From positions 1 through 64,000 of the forward strand of contig NZ_JAGGPP010000003.1 of assembly GCF_018613755.1 (NCBI RefSeq): a stretch of DNA of 64,000 bases, read 5' to 3'. Made by a program: the position numbers and the translations under genes. The DNA comes from Arthrobacter sp. ISL-72. Its GTDB lineage: Bacteria; Actinomycetota; Actinomycetes; Actinomycetales; Micrococcaceae. Shown piece by piece: positions 34,979 through 43,359 of this stretch (its first letter is position 1; each line of letters begins with the position of its first letter). The notes beneath the pieces were generated by a model. It had not been told where the DNA came from. It saw only the letters and a program-made list of their open reading frames with translations, and searched no databases.

Positions 34979-35980
34979 TCAGGTCATGTGCAGAACGGCC
35001 GCACCGGTGATGCGGTCCGCCGCGAGGTCCTGCAGCGCCTGGCCTGCCGCTTCCATCCGGTAAGGGACCGTGGTGGGGCGCAGCGGGATCTCCGCTGCCA
35101 CGCGGAGGAACTCCTCGCCGTCGGCCCGGGTATTGGCCGTGACACTGCGCAGCTGGCGTTCCTGGAAGAGCTCGGACCCGTAATGCAGCGGCGGAATATC
35201 GCTTAGATGGATGCCTGCCACGGCCAACGTGCCGCCCCGCTCCAGGGCGCGTAGCGCCTGCGGCACGAGCCAGCCTGCCGGGGCAAAGATGATGGCCGAA
35301 TCCAGCGGTACAGGAGGTTCGTCGTCGGCGTCCCCTGCGAACGCCGCCCCTAGATCCAGGGCGAGGCGGCGGGCCTCCTTTGAGCGGGTCATGACGTACA
35401 CGCTGGCTCCGCGATAGACGGCCACCTGGGCGGCCAGGTGGGCGGAGCCGCCGAAGCCGTAGATGCCGAGCCGGCCGCCGTCCGGAATCTGGGCCCGGCG
35501 CAACGCACGGTAGCCGATGATGCCTGCGCAGAGCAGCGGTGCGGCCTGCTCGTCCGAAAAGACATCCGGAATCCGGTAGGCATAGTCCTCGTTAACCGTT
35601 ATGCGGTCCGCGTACCCGCCGTCGCGGTCCCAGCCCGTGAACGTGGGGGACAGGCACAGGTTCTCCTGGGAACGGAGGCAGAACCGGCAGCGCCGGCAGG
35701 TGTTGCCGAGCCAGGCCACACCCACCCGTTCGCCCAGCCTGAACCTGGCGGCACCCTCACCGAGCTCCACCACTTCCCCCACCACTTCATGGCCAGGGAT
35801 GATGCCGGGCCGGCGGCGCGGGAGGTCGCCTTCGGCCAGATGGAGGTCGGTGCGGCACACTCCGCAGACCCGTACGGAAAGCAGGACCTCACCCTGCCCG
35901 GGGCGGGGATCCCGGCGTTCGCCGAACACTAGCGGATGTCCCGCTATGGGACCCGGCCGCCCGACCCACCAAGCACGCAC
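34979..35980 (-). CDS. adhA: Zinc-dependent alcohol dehydrogenase
   Basis: 333 aa medium-chain dehydrogenase. Catalytic zinc ligands Cys in VCGVCRTDLH and His in GHEVVGE; structural zinc Cys cluster in CRRCRFCLRSQENLC; NAD(P) site in GIYGFGGSAHLAAQ. This matches the actinobacterial AdhA-type alcohol dehydrogenases. The start is GTG 35980 with GAGGAA upstream. It follows the universal stress protein gene by 31 bp on the same strand, so they may be co-transcribed. Confidence 0.92.
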   Translation of the reverse strand: MRAWWVGRPGPIAGHPLVFGERRDPRPGQGEVLLSVRVCGVCRTDLHLAEGDLPRRRPGIIPGHEVVGEVVELGEGAARFRLGERVGVAWLGNTCRRCRFCLRSQENLCLSPTFTGWDRDGGYADRITVNEDYAYRIPDVFSDEQAAPLLCAGIIGYRALRRAQIPDGGRLGIYGFGGSAHLAAQVAVYRGASVYVMTRSKEARRLALDLGAAFAGDADDEPPVPLDSAIIFAPAGWLVPQALRALERGGTLAVAGIHLSDIPPLHYGSELFQERQLRSVTANTRADGEEFLRVAAEIPLRPTTVPYRMEAAGQALQDLAADRITGAAVLHMT

Positions 35981-36011
35981 GGCACACTTCCTCGCTGCTA
36001 ACCCGGGACCA

Positions 36012-36857
36012 TTACCTGGTGATCAGCACGTTGCACAGTGCGCGCTCCAGCGCGGACGACACCGTGCTCCCCGGGTGGCCTTCCCGGTGATGGGCCCCGA
36101 GGACCAGAACCTGGGCCTGGGCCGCGGCAGCCAGGAGTTCCTTGGACACGGGGTGGTCCTCCAGCAGGACGCCCTCCACCGGGACGTCCGGGACCAGGCT
36201 CCGGGCCAGTTCCACGGCCTGGTCCAGGAGCTCTTTGCCGTGGAGCGGAGCGTGGCGCCCGTGGTGCGGGTCCCGGGCCACATGGATCAGCTGCAGCGGT
36301 ACATTCAACTCCGCAGCCAACGCGGCCGCATCCGCAACGACCTTCCCCTGGGTGGGCTTGTCGTCGATTCCCGCCGCAATGGGCTGGCCCTGCCGGCCCG
36401 GATAACGCACCACCATCAGGGGACAGGGTGCATGAACGGCCAGGTCGAGGCAGGCAGAGCCCACGAGCTGGCCGAGGAGCCGGCCCATCCCACGGTGCCC
36501 TATGGCGAGGATGCTCCCGCCTTCGGCCGCCGCCCGGAGGGCCTGGGCGGGAAGTCCGGTTCGGATGACGCCTTCAATCTCCAGCGTGCTGCCTAGTTCG
36601 TCAGCAACTGACCGGGCGAGGTCCAGGCCTTCCTGCAGGGTTGCCTCGGCAGCATGGCGCAGCCCGCTGCCTTCGACCCCTTTGACGGGGCCAAGTTTCT
36701 TGGTGAACACCGGCCACACCCACGCATGGATGACCTTCAGTTTCCGGTGGGTGGCGGCTGCATGCCCTGCGGCCCAGCGGACGGCCAATTGCGACGGCTC
36801 GGACCCGTCGTAGCCCACCGCCACCGGGCCGGTCTGTTTTCCTGCTGAAGCCGGCAT
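36012..36857 (-). CDS. Universal stress protein, tandem UspA domains
   Basis: 281 aa with two UspA domains (about 8-150 and 155-281). The first has a full ATP-binding-type motif (VAVGYDGSEPSQLAVRWA, then GHRGMGRLLGQLVGS); the second is more degenerate (AAGIDDKPTQGKVVADAA, LVLGAHHREGHPGSTVSSAL). Likely a stress or hypoxia-related nucleotide-binding protein. GGGAGGGGAGG lies before the ATG. A 9-bp inverted repeat (36886-36894 and 36911-36919, centred on ACCGGT) lies upstream. Confidence 0.92.
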   Translation of the reverse strand: MPASAGKQTGPVAVGYDGSEPSQLAVRWAAGHAAATHRKLKVIHAWVWPVFTKKLGPVKGVEGSGLRHAAEATLQEGLDLARSVADELGSTLEIEGVIRTGLPAQALRAAAEGGSILAIGHRGMGRLLGQLVGSACLDLAVHAPCPLMVVRYPGRQGQPIAAGIDDKPTQGKVVADAAALAAELNVPLQLIHVARDPHHGRHAPLHGKELLDQAVELARSLVPDVPVEGVLLEDHPVSKELLAAAAQAQVLVLGAHHREGHPGSTVSSALERALCNVLITR

Positions 36858-36885
36858 GGAACCTCCCCTCCCTGGTTAGGCCGGA

Positions 36886-36919
36886 GCCACCGGTCCCGAT
36901 ACAAACCGGTACCGGTGGC
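36886..36919. repeat. Inverted repeat upstream of the universal stress gene
   Basis: GCCACCGGT and ACCGGTGGC, 16 bases apart, with a further CCGGTACCGG palindrome in the right part. It could be an operator or a leader hairpin. Confidence 0.5.
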
Positions 36920-36984
36920 GCGTCCACCAAGTAGAGACCCGGCCCACCGTTCACACTAGGGGCTTTGGTCCCGCATGAGTAGCC

Positions 36985-38217
36985 TCAGCGGCCTTTGTCC
37001 CGCCCGCCCCGTTCACTAGCCCCGCGTTCGCTAGCTCCACGTTCACTGGCCCCGCCCTTGCTGTCCCCGCGCCCGCTTTCACGGGACCAACCTTCCGTGC
37101 GTTCCTTCTCGCGGCGCTGGCGGTCATAGCGTTCACGCAGGTCGCGTCCATGCCGGACGTCCTCTTCTTCCCGGACCTGGAGTTTGTCGCTTTTCTTCGT
37201 GCCGCGCGGGGGCAGCTGGAGGGTCTCCTCCGCCTCAATGCCGGCCTGAAGCTGCCGGCCGCGTTCCATCTCGGCGTCGAACTCTGCGCCGAACAGCAGC
37301 GACATGTTCAGGATCCAGAGCCACAGCAGCGAGATGATGACGCCGCCGATGGCACCGTAGGTCTCGTTGTAGCTGCTGAAGTTGGCTACGTAGAACCCGA
37401 AAGCCAAGGAAGCAAGCAGGAAGATCACCAGGGCGATAAGGGATCCCAGGCTCATCCAGCGGAACTTGGGCTGCTTCACATTGGGAGTGGCGTAGTAGAG
37501 GATGGCGATCGCCACCACAACGAGCACCACCATGACAGGCCACTTAAGGATGTTCCAGACGGTCAGGAAGGTGCCGCCCAAGCCGATTGCATTGCCGACC
37601 GACTCCGCCACCGGCCCGGTGAGGACGAGCATGACTGCCAGGACGACGACGATCAGCAGGTTGACGACCGTGACGCCGAGGACGGCGCCACGGAGTTTGA
37701 CGAACCCACGGCCTTCGTCCACTTCATAGATGCGGTTCATGGCCCGGGAAAACGCGCCCACATAGCCGGAAGCGGACCAGAGGGCGGTGAGGATACCGAT
37801 GACGAGCGTGAGGCCGGCTGCGGAGGAACTGGCGAGTTCCTGGATCGGCTGCCGAACCGCTTCCACGGTTTCAGCCGGAGCGAAGCCCTGGACGATTTCC
37901 AGGAGAGCAGTGGTGGTCTTCTCGGCCTGCCCGAAGATACCCAGCAGCGACACGAGGGCGAGGAGCGCCGGGAAGAGGGAGAGGACTGCGTAGTACGTCA
38001 GTGCCGCTGCCAGGTCCGGGCACTGGTCGGTCGTGAATTCGCGGAAAGTTTTCTTCGCGATGTACTTCCACGATGGTTTGGCGACATCGGTGGGGCTGTC
38101 CGGTTTGCGCGAATCGTCGGGAGCAGGCGCCTTGCGTGCCTTGGCAGTGCTGCTCTCTTCTGTTTCAGCATCGGTTTTCGCTGGGTTGCCGTTCTCGGTG
38201 GCGGGCTTCTTGGCCAT
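36985..38217 (-). CDS. YihY/BrkB family membrane protein
   Basis: About 410 aa. A charged N-terminus (about 1-55) precedes six membrane helices of the YihY/BrkB family (LAAALTYYAVLSLFPALLAL, SASGYVGAFSRAMNRIYEV, GAIGGVIISLLWLWILNMSLLFGAEFD region). Function unknown despite the old name virulence factor BrkB. The C-tail is strongly charged and ends in GASERGASERG repeats. ATG 38217 has GAGGA upstream. Last gene of a four-gene operon starting at 40323. Confidence 0.9.
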   Translation of the reverse strand: MAKKPATENGNPAKTDAETEESSTAKARKAPAPDDSRKPDSPTDVAKPSWKYIAKKTFREFTTDQCPDLAAALTYYAVLSLFPALLALVSLLGIFGQAEKTTTALLEIVQGFAPAETVEAVRQPIQELASSSAAGLTLVIGILTALWSASGYVGAFSRAMNRIYEVDEGRGFVKLRGAVLGVTVVNLLIVVVLAVMLVLTGPVAESVGNAIGLGGTFLTVWNILKWPVMVVLVVVAIAILYYATPNVKQPKFRWMSLGSLIALVIFLLASLAFGFYVANFSSYNETYGAIGGVIISLLWLWILNMSLLFGAEFDAEMERGRQLQAGIEAEETLQLPPRGTKKSDKLQVREEEDVRHGRDLRERYDRQRREKERTEGWSRESGRGDSKGGASERGASERGASERGGRDKGR

Positions 38218-38293
38218 GGAAACCATCCTCAAATCTGCCGGGAGCCGGCCTGCCCCCCAAGCAGGGGCAGGCCGGCTAAAGGAACCGGTGCTG

Positions 38294-38914
38294 TTACGAG
38301 CGCTGGACGTTGTCCTTGGCGTCGGCGGCGCGGTACTTCACGTCTTCCACGGCGGTCTGGCCCTCGCCCTTGACGTGCTCGGTGGCATCCGCCGCAGTGG
38401 CCTTCACGTTTTCCATGGCTTCCTGCGCGGGTGCCTTCAGGCCTTCGGCCATATCCTTGGCGGCCTCGGTCAGTTCGTGGGTGAGCGGCTCGGCCTTGGT
38501 CTTGAGTGTGTCCGCAGCCTCACGCTCCTTCTCGCTTGCCGGGATCAGGGACGACAGCAGCATCCCGGCGCCGAATGCGATCAGCCCTGCGGCCATCGGA
38601 TTGCCCTGCGTCTTCGAACGGACCTGGCGGGGTGCGTCGCCGATCGCCGCTCCGGCGTCGGACAGGGGACCGCCGGCACCAGCGGTTCCGGAGTGGGTCG
38701 CGTAATGCACGCGGTCGCCGGTGTGCTCGGCTGCTCCCATGACTTTCTCCTTCACTCCGAACACGGCGTCCTTCACAGATTCTTTGACCTTGTCAGTCTG
38801 GCGATGGACGATGTTCGACGGGGTAACTTTGTCCGCCACGGCGTCGACATTGGTGCCGAGCCGTGTACGGGTTGCTTCGATATCGGCGCGGATGGCATCC
38901 GGGTTTTCACTCAT
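38294..38914 (-). CDS. DUF3618 domain protein
   Basis: 206 aa. The N-terminal DUF3618 helix (AIRADIEATRTRLGTNVDAVADKV) is followed by a charged amphipathic region, a membrane helix (GLIAFGAGMLLSSLIP, about 110-126), and a long amphipathic helical tail with DATEHVKGEG-type LEA/CsbD-like repeats. This suggests a membrane-anchored stress protein. It lies 33 bp after the holin-like gene and 76 bp before the BrkB gene. Confidence 0.88.
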   Translation of the reverse strand: MSENPDAIRADIEATRTRLGTNVDAVADKVTPSNIVHRQTDKVKESVKDAVFGVKEKVMGAAEHTGDRVHYATHSGTAGAGGPLSDAGAAIGDAPRQVRSKTQGNPMAAGLIAFGAGMLLSSLIPASEKEREAADTLKTKAEPLTHELTEAAKDMAEGLKAPAQEAMENVKATAADATEHVKGEGQTAVEDVKYRAADAKDNVQRS

Positions 38915-38947
38915 CGTGTGTACCTCGAGCTCTCTTGTACCTGGGGT

Positions 38948-39370
38948 CTAGTGGCTGGGTTTGAGGGTGGGCGGTATTTCCTGAAGCGTCTCGGCGGTCT
39001 GCGGCATGCCCTTGATCGCGTTGAGCTGTTTGCGGCCAACTGCTGCCAGGACGGCGGCAATAATGCCCCAGATCACGGCCACGACGACGGCGGACCATCC
39101 CAGCCCCATCAGCGTTCCCAGCGCCCACCAGAGGGCAAGGGAGAGGAAGAGGAGGACGAAGTGGCCGGCGACGCCGGCCCCGGCCAGCATCCCGGTGCCC
39201 TTCCCGGCCCGGGAGGCTGACTGCTTCAGTTCCGCCTTGGCGAGTTCCACTTCCTGGCGCATCAGTGTGGAGATGTCCCGGGTGACGTCGCCGAGCAGGT
39301 CGCCCAGCGACGTTGCGTCGGCCTTGGCGTGCGCCTCTGTCGGAGGCGTCTCAGGTAACTGGCTGCTCAT
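38948..39370 (-). CDS. Actinobacterial Holin-X family membrane protein
   Basis: 140 aa. An amphipathic helix (LLGDVTRDISTLMRQEVELAKAEL) is followed by two membrane helices (about 65-85 and 92-112). Annotated as putative actinobacterial Holin-X/phage holin superfamily III, but in this setting, with DUF3618 and BrkB, it is a chromosomal envelope protein rather than a phage gene. Its start overlaps the upstream gene by 4 bases. Confidence 0.85.
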   Translation of the reverse strand: MSSQLPETPPTEAHAKADATSLGDLLGDVTRDISTLMRQEVELAKAELKQSASRAGKGTGMLAGAGVAGHFVLLFLSLALWWALGTLMGLGWSAVVVAVIWGIIAAVLAAVGRKQLNAIKGMPQTAETLQEIPPTLKPSH

Positions 39371-40323
39371 CGCTGCCCCCCACGGAGGGGATCATCGCGG
39401 TACGGGTCGTCTTCCGGCCGGTCCCCCGTGAGCGGGGATTCAGGAATGCGGTCGCCGGCCAGGGGGTCATCCGACCACTGGTCCCGCTGGGTTCCGTCAT
39501 CCGTCAGGGGGTTCGGCGGATAGGTCTCCTCCACGAAGCCGTCCGAGCCGGCCCCGGCGCCTGCGTAGTCACCCCCGGCGCCCACTCCGGCCCCCGTCAT
39601 CCCGGTCCCTGTCAGGCCTGCGGTGGTAACGCCCGGTCCCGGCAGGTCAACAGGGGGCGGCGGAACAGCCGTTCCGGCGGCGGGCCGGTATGTGCCTGCC
39701 CCTCCGCTGTAGGAAGCGGTGGTCGATTCCGGTGCCCCTGCGCTGAGGCTGCGGGTGAGCCGGCCAGCCAGGATCCCGGCTCCGGCTGCCAGCAACAGGA
39801 AGGTGCCGGGACGCTGCCGGGCGAAGGACTTCACCTCGTTGAGCAGGGAACCCGGGTCCCGGCCTTCGAGCCAGGAAGCCACGGAAGCGGACCGGTCTGC
39901 TGCCTGGCGGATCAGGTCGCTGGCCACCCCGGGCTGATCCGAAGCGTTCGCCATGGTGCGGAGTTCACCCGAGATTGAATGAAGGCCCTGGGCCACTTTT
40001 TGCTGCTGCGTGCCGGCCTGGTCCGTGAGGTCCGACTTGGCTTGGTACAACAGGTCCTTGGCATTGGCCTTGACCTCGCCGGCAACGTTGGCTGCCTCGG
40101 CCTTGGCGGTTTGGGCAACCTGCTGGGCTGAGTCCGTAGCCTGGCGGGTCACTTCCCCTGCCTCATTTTTGGCCGCATCAGTCTTCGACGGTGTGCCCTC
40201 CGCTGCGCCGTAAGGGGCTGCAGGGTAGTCGGCATCTGTTCCCGGCGCAGCCGGATCGGCCGTTTGCTTTGTGACCCCAGTGGTGCCGAAGCTCCCGCTC
40301 TGCGGCCATTGGTTCTCTGTCAT
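39367..40323 (-). CDS. Hypothetical membrane-anchored stress-type protein
   Basis: About 318 aa. The N-terminal 135 residues are Ala/Gln/Lys-rich amphipathic helices (ATDSAQQVAQTAKAEAANV), like LEA-type or nutrient-deprivation-induced proteins; then VASWLEGRDPGSLLNEVKSFARQ, one membrane helix (GTFLLLAAGAGILAGRL), and a disordered Gly/Pro/Asp-rich C-terminus. First gene of the operon; ATG 40323 has a GAGAGAG site. A TAAG-type palindrome overlaps its probable -10. Confidence 0.78.
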   Translation of the reverse strand: MTENQWPQSGSFGTTGVTKQTADPAAPGTDADYPAAPYGAAEGTPSKTDAAKNEAGEVTRQATDSAQQVAQTAKAEAANVAGEVKANAKDLLYQAKSDLTDQAGTQQQKVAQGLHSISGELRTMANASDQPGVASDLIRQAADRSASVASWLEGRDPGSLLNEVKSFARQRPGTFLLLAAGAGILAGRLTRSLSAGAPESTTASYSGGAGTYRPAAGTAVPPPPVDLPGPGVTTAGLTGTGMTGAGVGAGGDYAGAGAGSDGFVEETYPPNPLTDDGTQRDQWSDDPLAGDRIPESPLTGDRPEDDPYRDDPLRGGQR

Positions 40324-40385
40324 CTTCGCTCTCTCTTTCCAAGAAGGTCGGCTGCTGATCAAGAACCAGCAATTACTGGCCTTAA

Positions 40386-40425
40386 GATAGTAAGCATGAT
40401 TACTATCGAATGGTAAGTACCCTTG
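40386..40425 (-). promoter_or_regulatory. TAAG-N4-type palindromes before the envelope/stress operon
   Basis: GATAGTAA (40386-40393) and TTACTATC (40400-40407) are perfect arms; read on the minus strand this is GTAAT-CATG-CTTAC followed by TACTAT, a possible -10. A near copy TAAG-TACC-CTTG lies beside it at 40414-40425. Confidence 0.6.
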
Positions 40426-40507
40426 GCAAATCAGTTGGGAATGATGCTGAAAAGTCATGCAGGACAAGGGTTTTCCGCGGCCAAAATTTCCCGGCCGGTT
40501 TTCCCGC

Positions 40508-41551
40508 TTACGACGTGGCGCGCGGTTTCAACGGCGGCGAAGCTGTCCTCCCCCGACCCTTGCCCAGCCCTTCGATCACTTCCCGGATGGCATCCAGCGA
40601 GGAAGTCCGCGGCTCCCACCCGAGTACATCCCTGGCGCGGGTCGTGTCCATGATCGGAGCACCCTGCGCCATGGCAATCCACCCGGCATCCGTGGGCTGC
40701 AGGCGAAGCCGCCAGCTCAGGTCCGCCGCAGCGCGCAGCAGGGAGAACGGAACGGGAAGCCAGCGCTTTGCATGGACAATCTTCGCCACCTCCAAGGCGG
40801 TAACGACGGGTTCCGCCGCGATGTTGAAAGCGCCCGGGGCCCGGCGTTCGATCACCCTCCAGTAGGCGTCGGCGACGTCGTCGGCATGGACCGCCTGGAA
40901 GGCAAGGTCCGGGGGGACCGGCATGATTGGCAGCGTCAGGCGGCCCGGCACGAGCTTCGGGAGAAGGCGGCCGAGAAAATAAAGGCCGACTTCGCTGCCT
41001 GCTTCAGCCTGGAAGATGAGTGCGGGCCGCAGCCGTGAGACGACGATGTCCGGATTTTCAGCGGCGAACCGGTCCAGGAGCTCTTCCTGTTCGGCCTTGT
41101 GCCTGCTGTAATGCGATTCCGGAATCCCGGTGGCCGGCCAGTCTTCGCTCCTGCGTACGTCTTTGCCGGAGCTTTTATAGGCACCAACAGAGGAAGCGCA
41201 CACGATGTGGCTAACGCCCGCTTCTTTGGCTGCCCGGAGGACGTTCGCCGTCCCGGTGACGTTTGTCCGGTGCAGCACGTCCAGGTGTCGGTTCGGCTGG
41301 ATCAGCCACGCCAAATGGACCACGGCGTCAACGCGGGAGAAGGCAGCGCGCAGCAGCCCGCCGTCGTCGTCATCTTCGATGTTCAGCGAATGCCATTCGA
41401 CGCCGATGTACGGCGGGGCAGAGGAGTCCGGCGACCGCCTGCCTATGCCCACAAGTTCGAGCCAGCCGGGGCGTTCCTCCCGCTGTTGCTGGAGGCGCCG
41501 CAGCAGGGCGGTCCCCGCATTTCCACTGGCACCCACAATTGCTATCCGCAT
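40508..41551 (-). CDS. NAD-dependent epimerase/dehydratase family protein
   Basis: 347 aa extended SDR. NAD motif IVGASGNAGTAL at the N-terminus, VVHLAW, then the catalytic Tyr and Lys in HYSRHKAE and the substrate-side SRLRPALIF. Sugar-nucleotide or terpenoid substrates are possible; not determined. GGAAAGGATG lies before ATG 41551. It diverges from the sigma factor gene across 200 bp that hold a TAAG-N4-CTTA site. Confidence 0.88.
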   Translation of the reverse strand: MRIAIVGASGNAGTALLRRLQQQREERPGWLELVGIGRRSPDSSAPPYIGVEWHSLNIEDDDDGGLLRAAFSRVDAVVHLAWLIQPNRHLDVLHRTNVTGTANVLRAAKEAGVSHIVCASSVGAYKSSGKDVRRSEDWPATGIPESHYSRHKAEQEELLDRFAAENPDIVVSRLRPALIFQAEAGSEVGLYFLGRLLPKLVPGRLTLPIMPVPPDLAFQAVHADDVADAYWRVIERRAPGAFNIAAEPVVTALEVAKIVHAKRWLPVPFSLLRAAADLSWRLRLQPTDAGWIAMAQGAPIMDTTRARDVLGWEPRTSSLDAIREVIEGLGKGRGRTASPPLKPRATS

Positions 41552-41671
41552 GGCTGACCATCCTTTCCGTTAAGCCGGAAATCCGTTAATCCGGAAAGCC
41601 AGCCGGACCCGGGTCGACGGCCGTCCGGTGCCTCTTTGGGGGTCGCTCCCAACGCTACCGGCCATTGTGCA

Positions 41672-41688
41672 ATAAGCAACCTTATGGT
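41672..41688 (+). promoter_or_regulatory. TAAG-N4-CTTA palindrome before the sigma factor gene
   Basis: ATAAG-CAAC-CTTAT (41672-41685). The right half runs into TATGGT (41683-41688), a possible -10 box 64 bp before the ATG at 41752. Confidence 0.55.
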
Positions 41689-41751
41689 TTTCTTCTTCTA
41701 AGTCTTGCCACGGGCTTCTGGCCGCTCCGAAATACAAAGGAACGAACCATC

Positions 41752-42648
41752 ATGGCGCAATTCCAGCAAACGCTCCTCATCAGCCACCCTGAAGCGGACA
41801 GCCCTCCTGAACTGCATGGGCCGCCGGCACCTCGGCGGCATGCCGGCCAGATCCGGCGAGCCTTCGAAAGCCACCTCGTACTCGACCACCTCAATCTGGC
41901 GGAAGCCTTGGCCGCACGCTTTCAAGCCCGCGGCCGGGACCGCGAGGACCTCAACCAGGTTGCGTACCTAGGCCTCGTGAAGGCCGCACAGGGCTTCGAC
42001 GCCGGCCGGGGAACCAGCTTTGCGGCGTACGCGGCGCCCACCATCACCGGCGAGCTTAAGCGGCATCTCCGCGACCGCTGCTGGATGATCAGGCCGCCTC
42101 GCCGGATCCAGGACCTGCGCACCGAGGTGCTGCGCTCCGAGCAGGCGTTGACGCAGGCGCTGGGCCATCCGCCCACCGCCGGAGAGCTGGCCATTGAGCT
42201 GGACGTGCCGGCGTCGGAGGTAAGGGAGGCGATGGCCGCGGCCGCCAGCATGCGCCCGGAGTCCTTGGACGCCGTCGAAACCGACACTTTTGAGCCACGC
42301 AGGCACGAGTCCCCATTCGCCCACGCTGCCGCGCTCCAGGACAATCCGCTGGACCGGCTGGAGGAGCTCATCTGCCTCAACCAGGCGATCCACGTGCTCA
42401 GCAGCGAGGACCAGGAACTGCTCTACCGGCGCTATTTCTGTGAGGAAAGCCAGGCCGAGCTGGGCCGGCGGTTCGGCGTCTCCCAGATGCAGATTTCGCG
42501 GCGCCTGTCCCGGGTCCTGGTGCGGCTGCAGGAGTTACTGCAGGATGGCGCGGCAGCAGCGGACTGCACTCAACCGAGCCCGGGCGCACGGACGGCGGCC
42601 CGCACATCCGCGGAGCCGAAGAGGACAAGCGGTCCGAACAGGACATAG
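41752..42648 (+). CDS. SigB/SigF-type stress sigma factor
   Basis: About 298 aa. Region 2 (LNLAEALAARFQARGRDREDLNQ, then VAYLGLVKAAQGFD), region 3 (LGHPPTAGELAIELDVP) and region 4 with its HTH (EESQAELGRRFGVSQMQISRRLSR) are all present, the pattern of group 3 general-stress or sporulation-type sigma factors. No anti-sigma gene is adjacent. AAAGGAA lies nine bases before ATG 41752. The C-terminal 40 residues are disordered. It stands 150 bp before the heptose-glycan operon, which it may control. Confidence 0.93.
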   Translation: MAQFQQTLLISHPEADSPPELHGPPAPRRHAGQIRRAFESHLVLDHLNLAEALAARFQARGRDREDLNQVAYLGLVKAAQGFDAGRGTSFAAYAAPTITGELKRHLRDRCWMIRPPRRIQDLRTEVLRSEQALTQALGHPPTAGELAIELDVPASEVREAMAAAASMRPESLDAVETDTFEPRRHESPFAHAAALQDNPLDRLEELICLNQAIHVLSSEDQELLYRRYFCEESQAELGRRFGVSQMQISRRLSRVLVRLQELLQDGAAAADCTQPSPGARTAARTSAEPKRTSGPNRT

Positions 42649-42798
42649 CACCTGCTGTTCACCGGAAAGTCCCGCTAACTCAATGACCCAACACGGCTCC
42701 CGCCGTCGTCCTTCCGTGCCCGCAAGACCGCCGCTCCGGGCGACTATTCCACGCAAGCCTGAACTGGCTGTTTGATCCGGCCTTCTAGGGGGAACAAG

Positions 42799-43359
42799 GT
42801 GAATATGGGAAGTTTCAGTTTTCGAATACCCAAGGCGGTGCTCTTCGACCGGGATGGCACCCTGGTCCATGACGTCCCCTACAACGGCGACCCCGACCTG
42901 GTGGCACCCGTGCCCAGGGCCCGGGAAATGCTGCAGGAACTCCGCGCACGCGGCATTGCCACCGGCGTGGTCAGCAACCAGTCCGGGATAGCCCGCGGCC
43001 TGTTGTCGCGCGGCCAGGTGGACCGCGTCAATGCCCGCATCGATGCCGTCCTGGGCCCCTTTGATGTCTGGGAAGTCTGCCCCCACGGCGAGGAGGACGG
43101 CTGCAGTTGCCGCAAACCGGCCCCCGGAATGATCCTCAGCGCCTGCCGCCGTCTCCGGGTCGAACCTCAAGAAGCGGCCTATATCGGGGACATCGGCAGC
43201 GACATGGAAGCCGCCGAAGCCGCCGGGGCGCGCGGGATCCTGGTGCCCACGCCGGAGACCAGGAGAGCCGAGGTGGCCGCGGCCCGGGAGTACGCGGCGG
43301 ACCTGGTGTCTGCTGTGGGACTCCTGCTGGGCATGGCTCCGGTGGGGAGCCGTCCGTGA
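42799..43359 (+). CDS. gmhB: D-glycero-D-manno-heptose bisphosphate phosphatase-like (HAD-IIIA)
   Basis: About 186 aa. HAD nucleophile Asp17/Asp19 in LFDRDGTLVHDVPYNGDP; SNQSGIARG; the zinc loop CPHGEEDGCSCRKPAPGM (about 97-114); and IGDIGSDMEAAEAAGA. These are the hallmarks of GmhB, which removes the 7-phosphate of heptose-1,7-bisphosphate. I choose GTG 42799 (AGGGGG six bases upstream); ATG 42805 is possible. Its stop overlaps the start of the GT9 gene (GTGA), opening a run of six coupled genes. Confidence 0.9.
   Translation: MNMGSFSFRIPKAVLFDRDGTLVHDVPYNGDPDLVAPVPRAREMLQELRARGIATGVVSNQSGIARGLLSRGQVDRVNARIDAVLGPFDVWEVCPHGEEDGCSCRKPAPGMILSACRRLRVEPQEAAYIGDIGSDMEAAEAAGARGILVPTPETRRAEVAAAREYAADLVSAVGLLLGMAPVGSRP

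Noticed and set aside
38948..39370. Holin-like protein as a sign of prophage
   Set aside because: No other phage gene is near. Holin-X proteins in actinobacterial envelope operons are chromosomal.
42799..43359. HAD-IIIA phosphatase as histidinol phosphatase (HisB-N)
   Set aside because: The zinc loop and the position in a gmhA/hldE operon favour GmhB, and no his gene is nearby.
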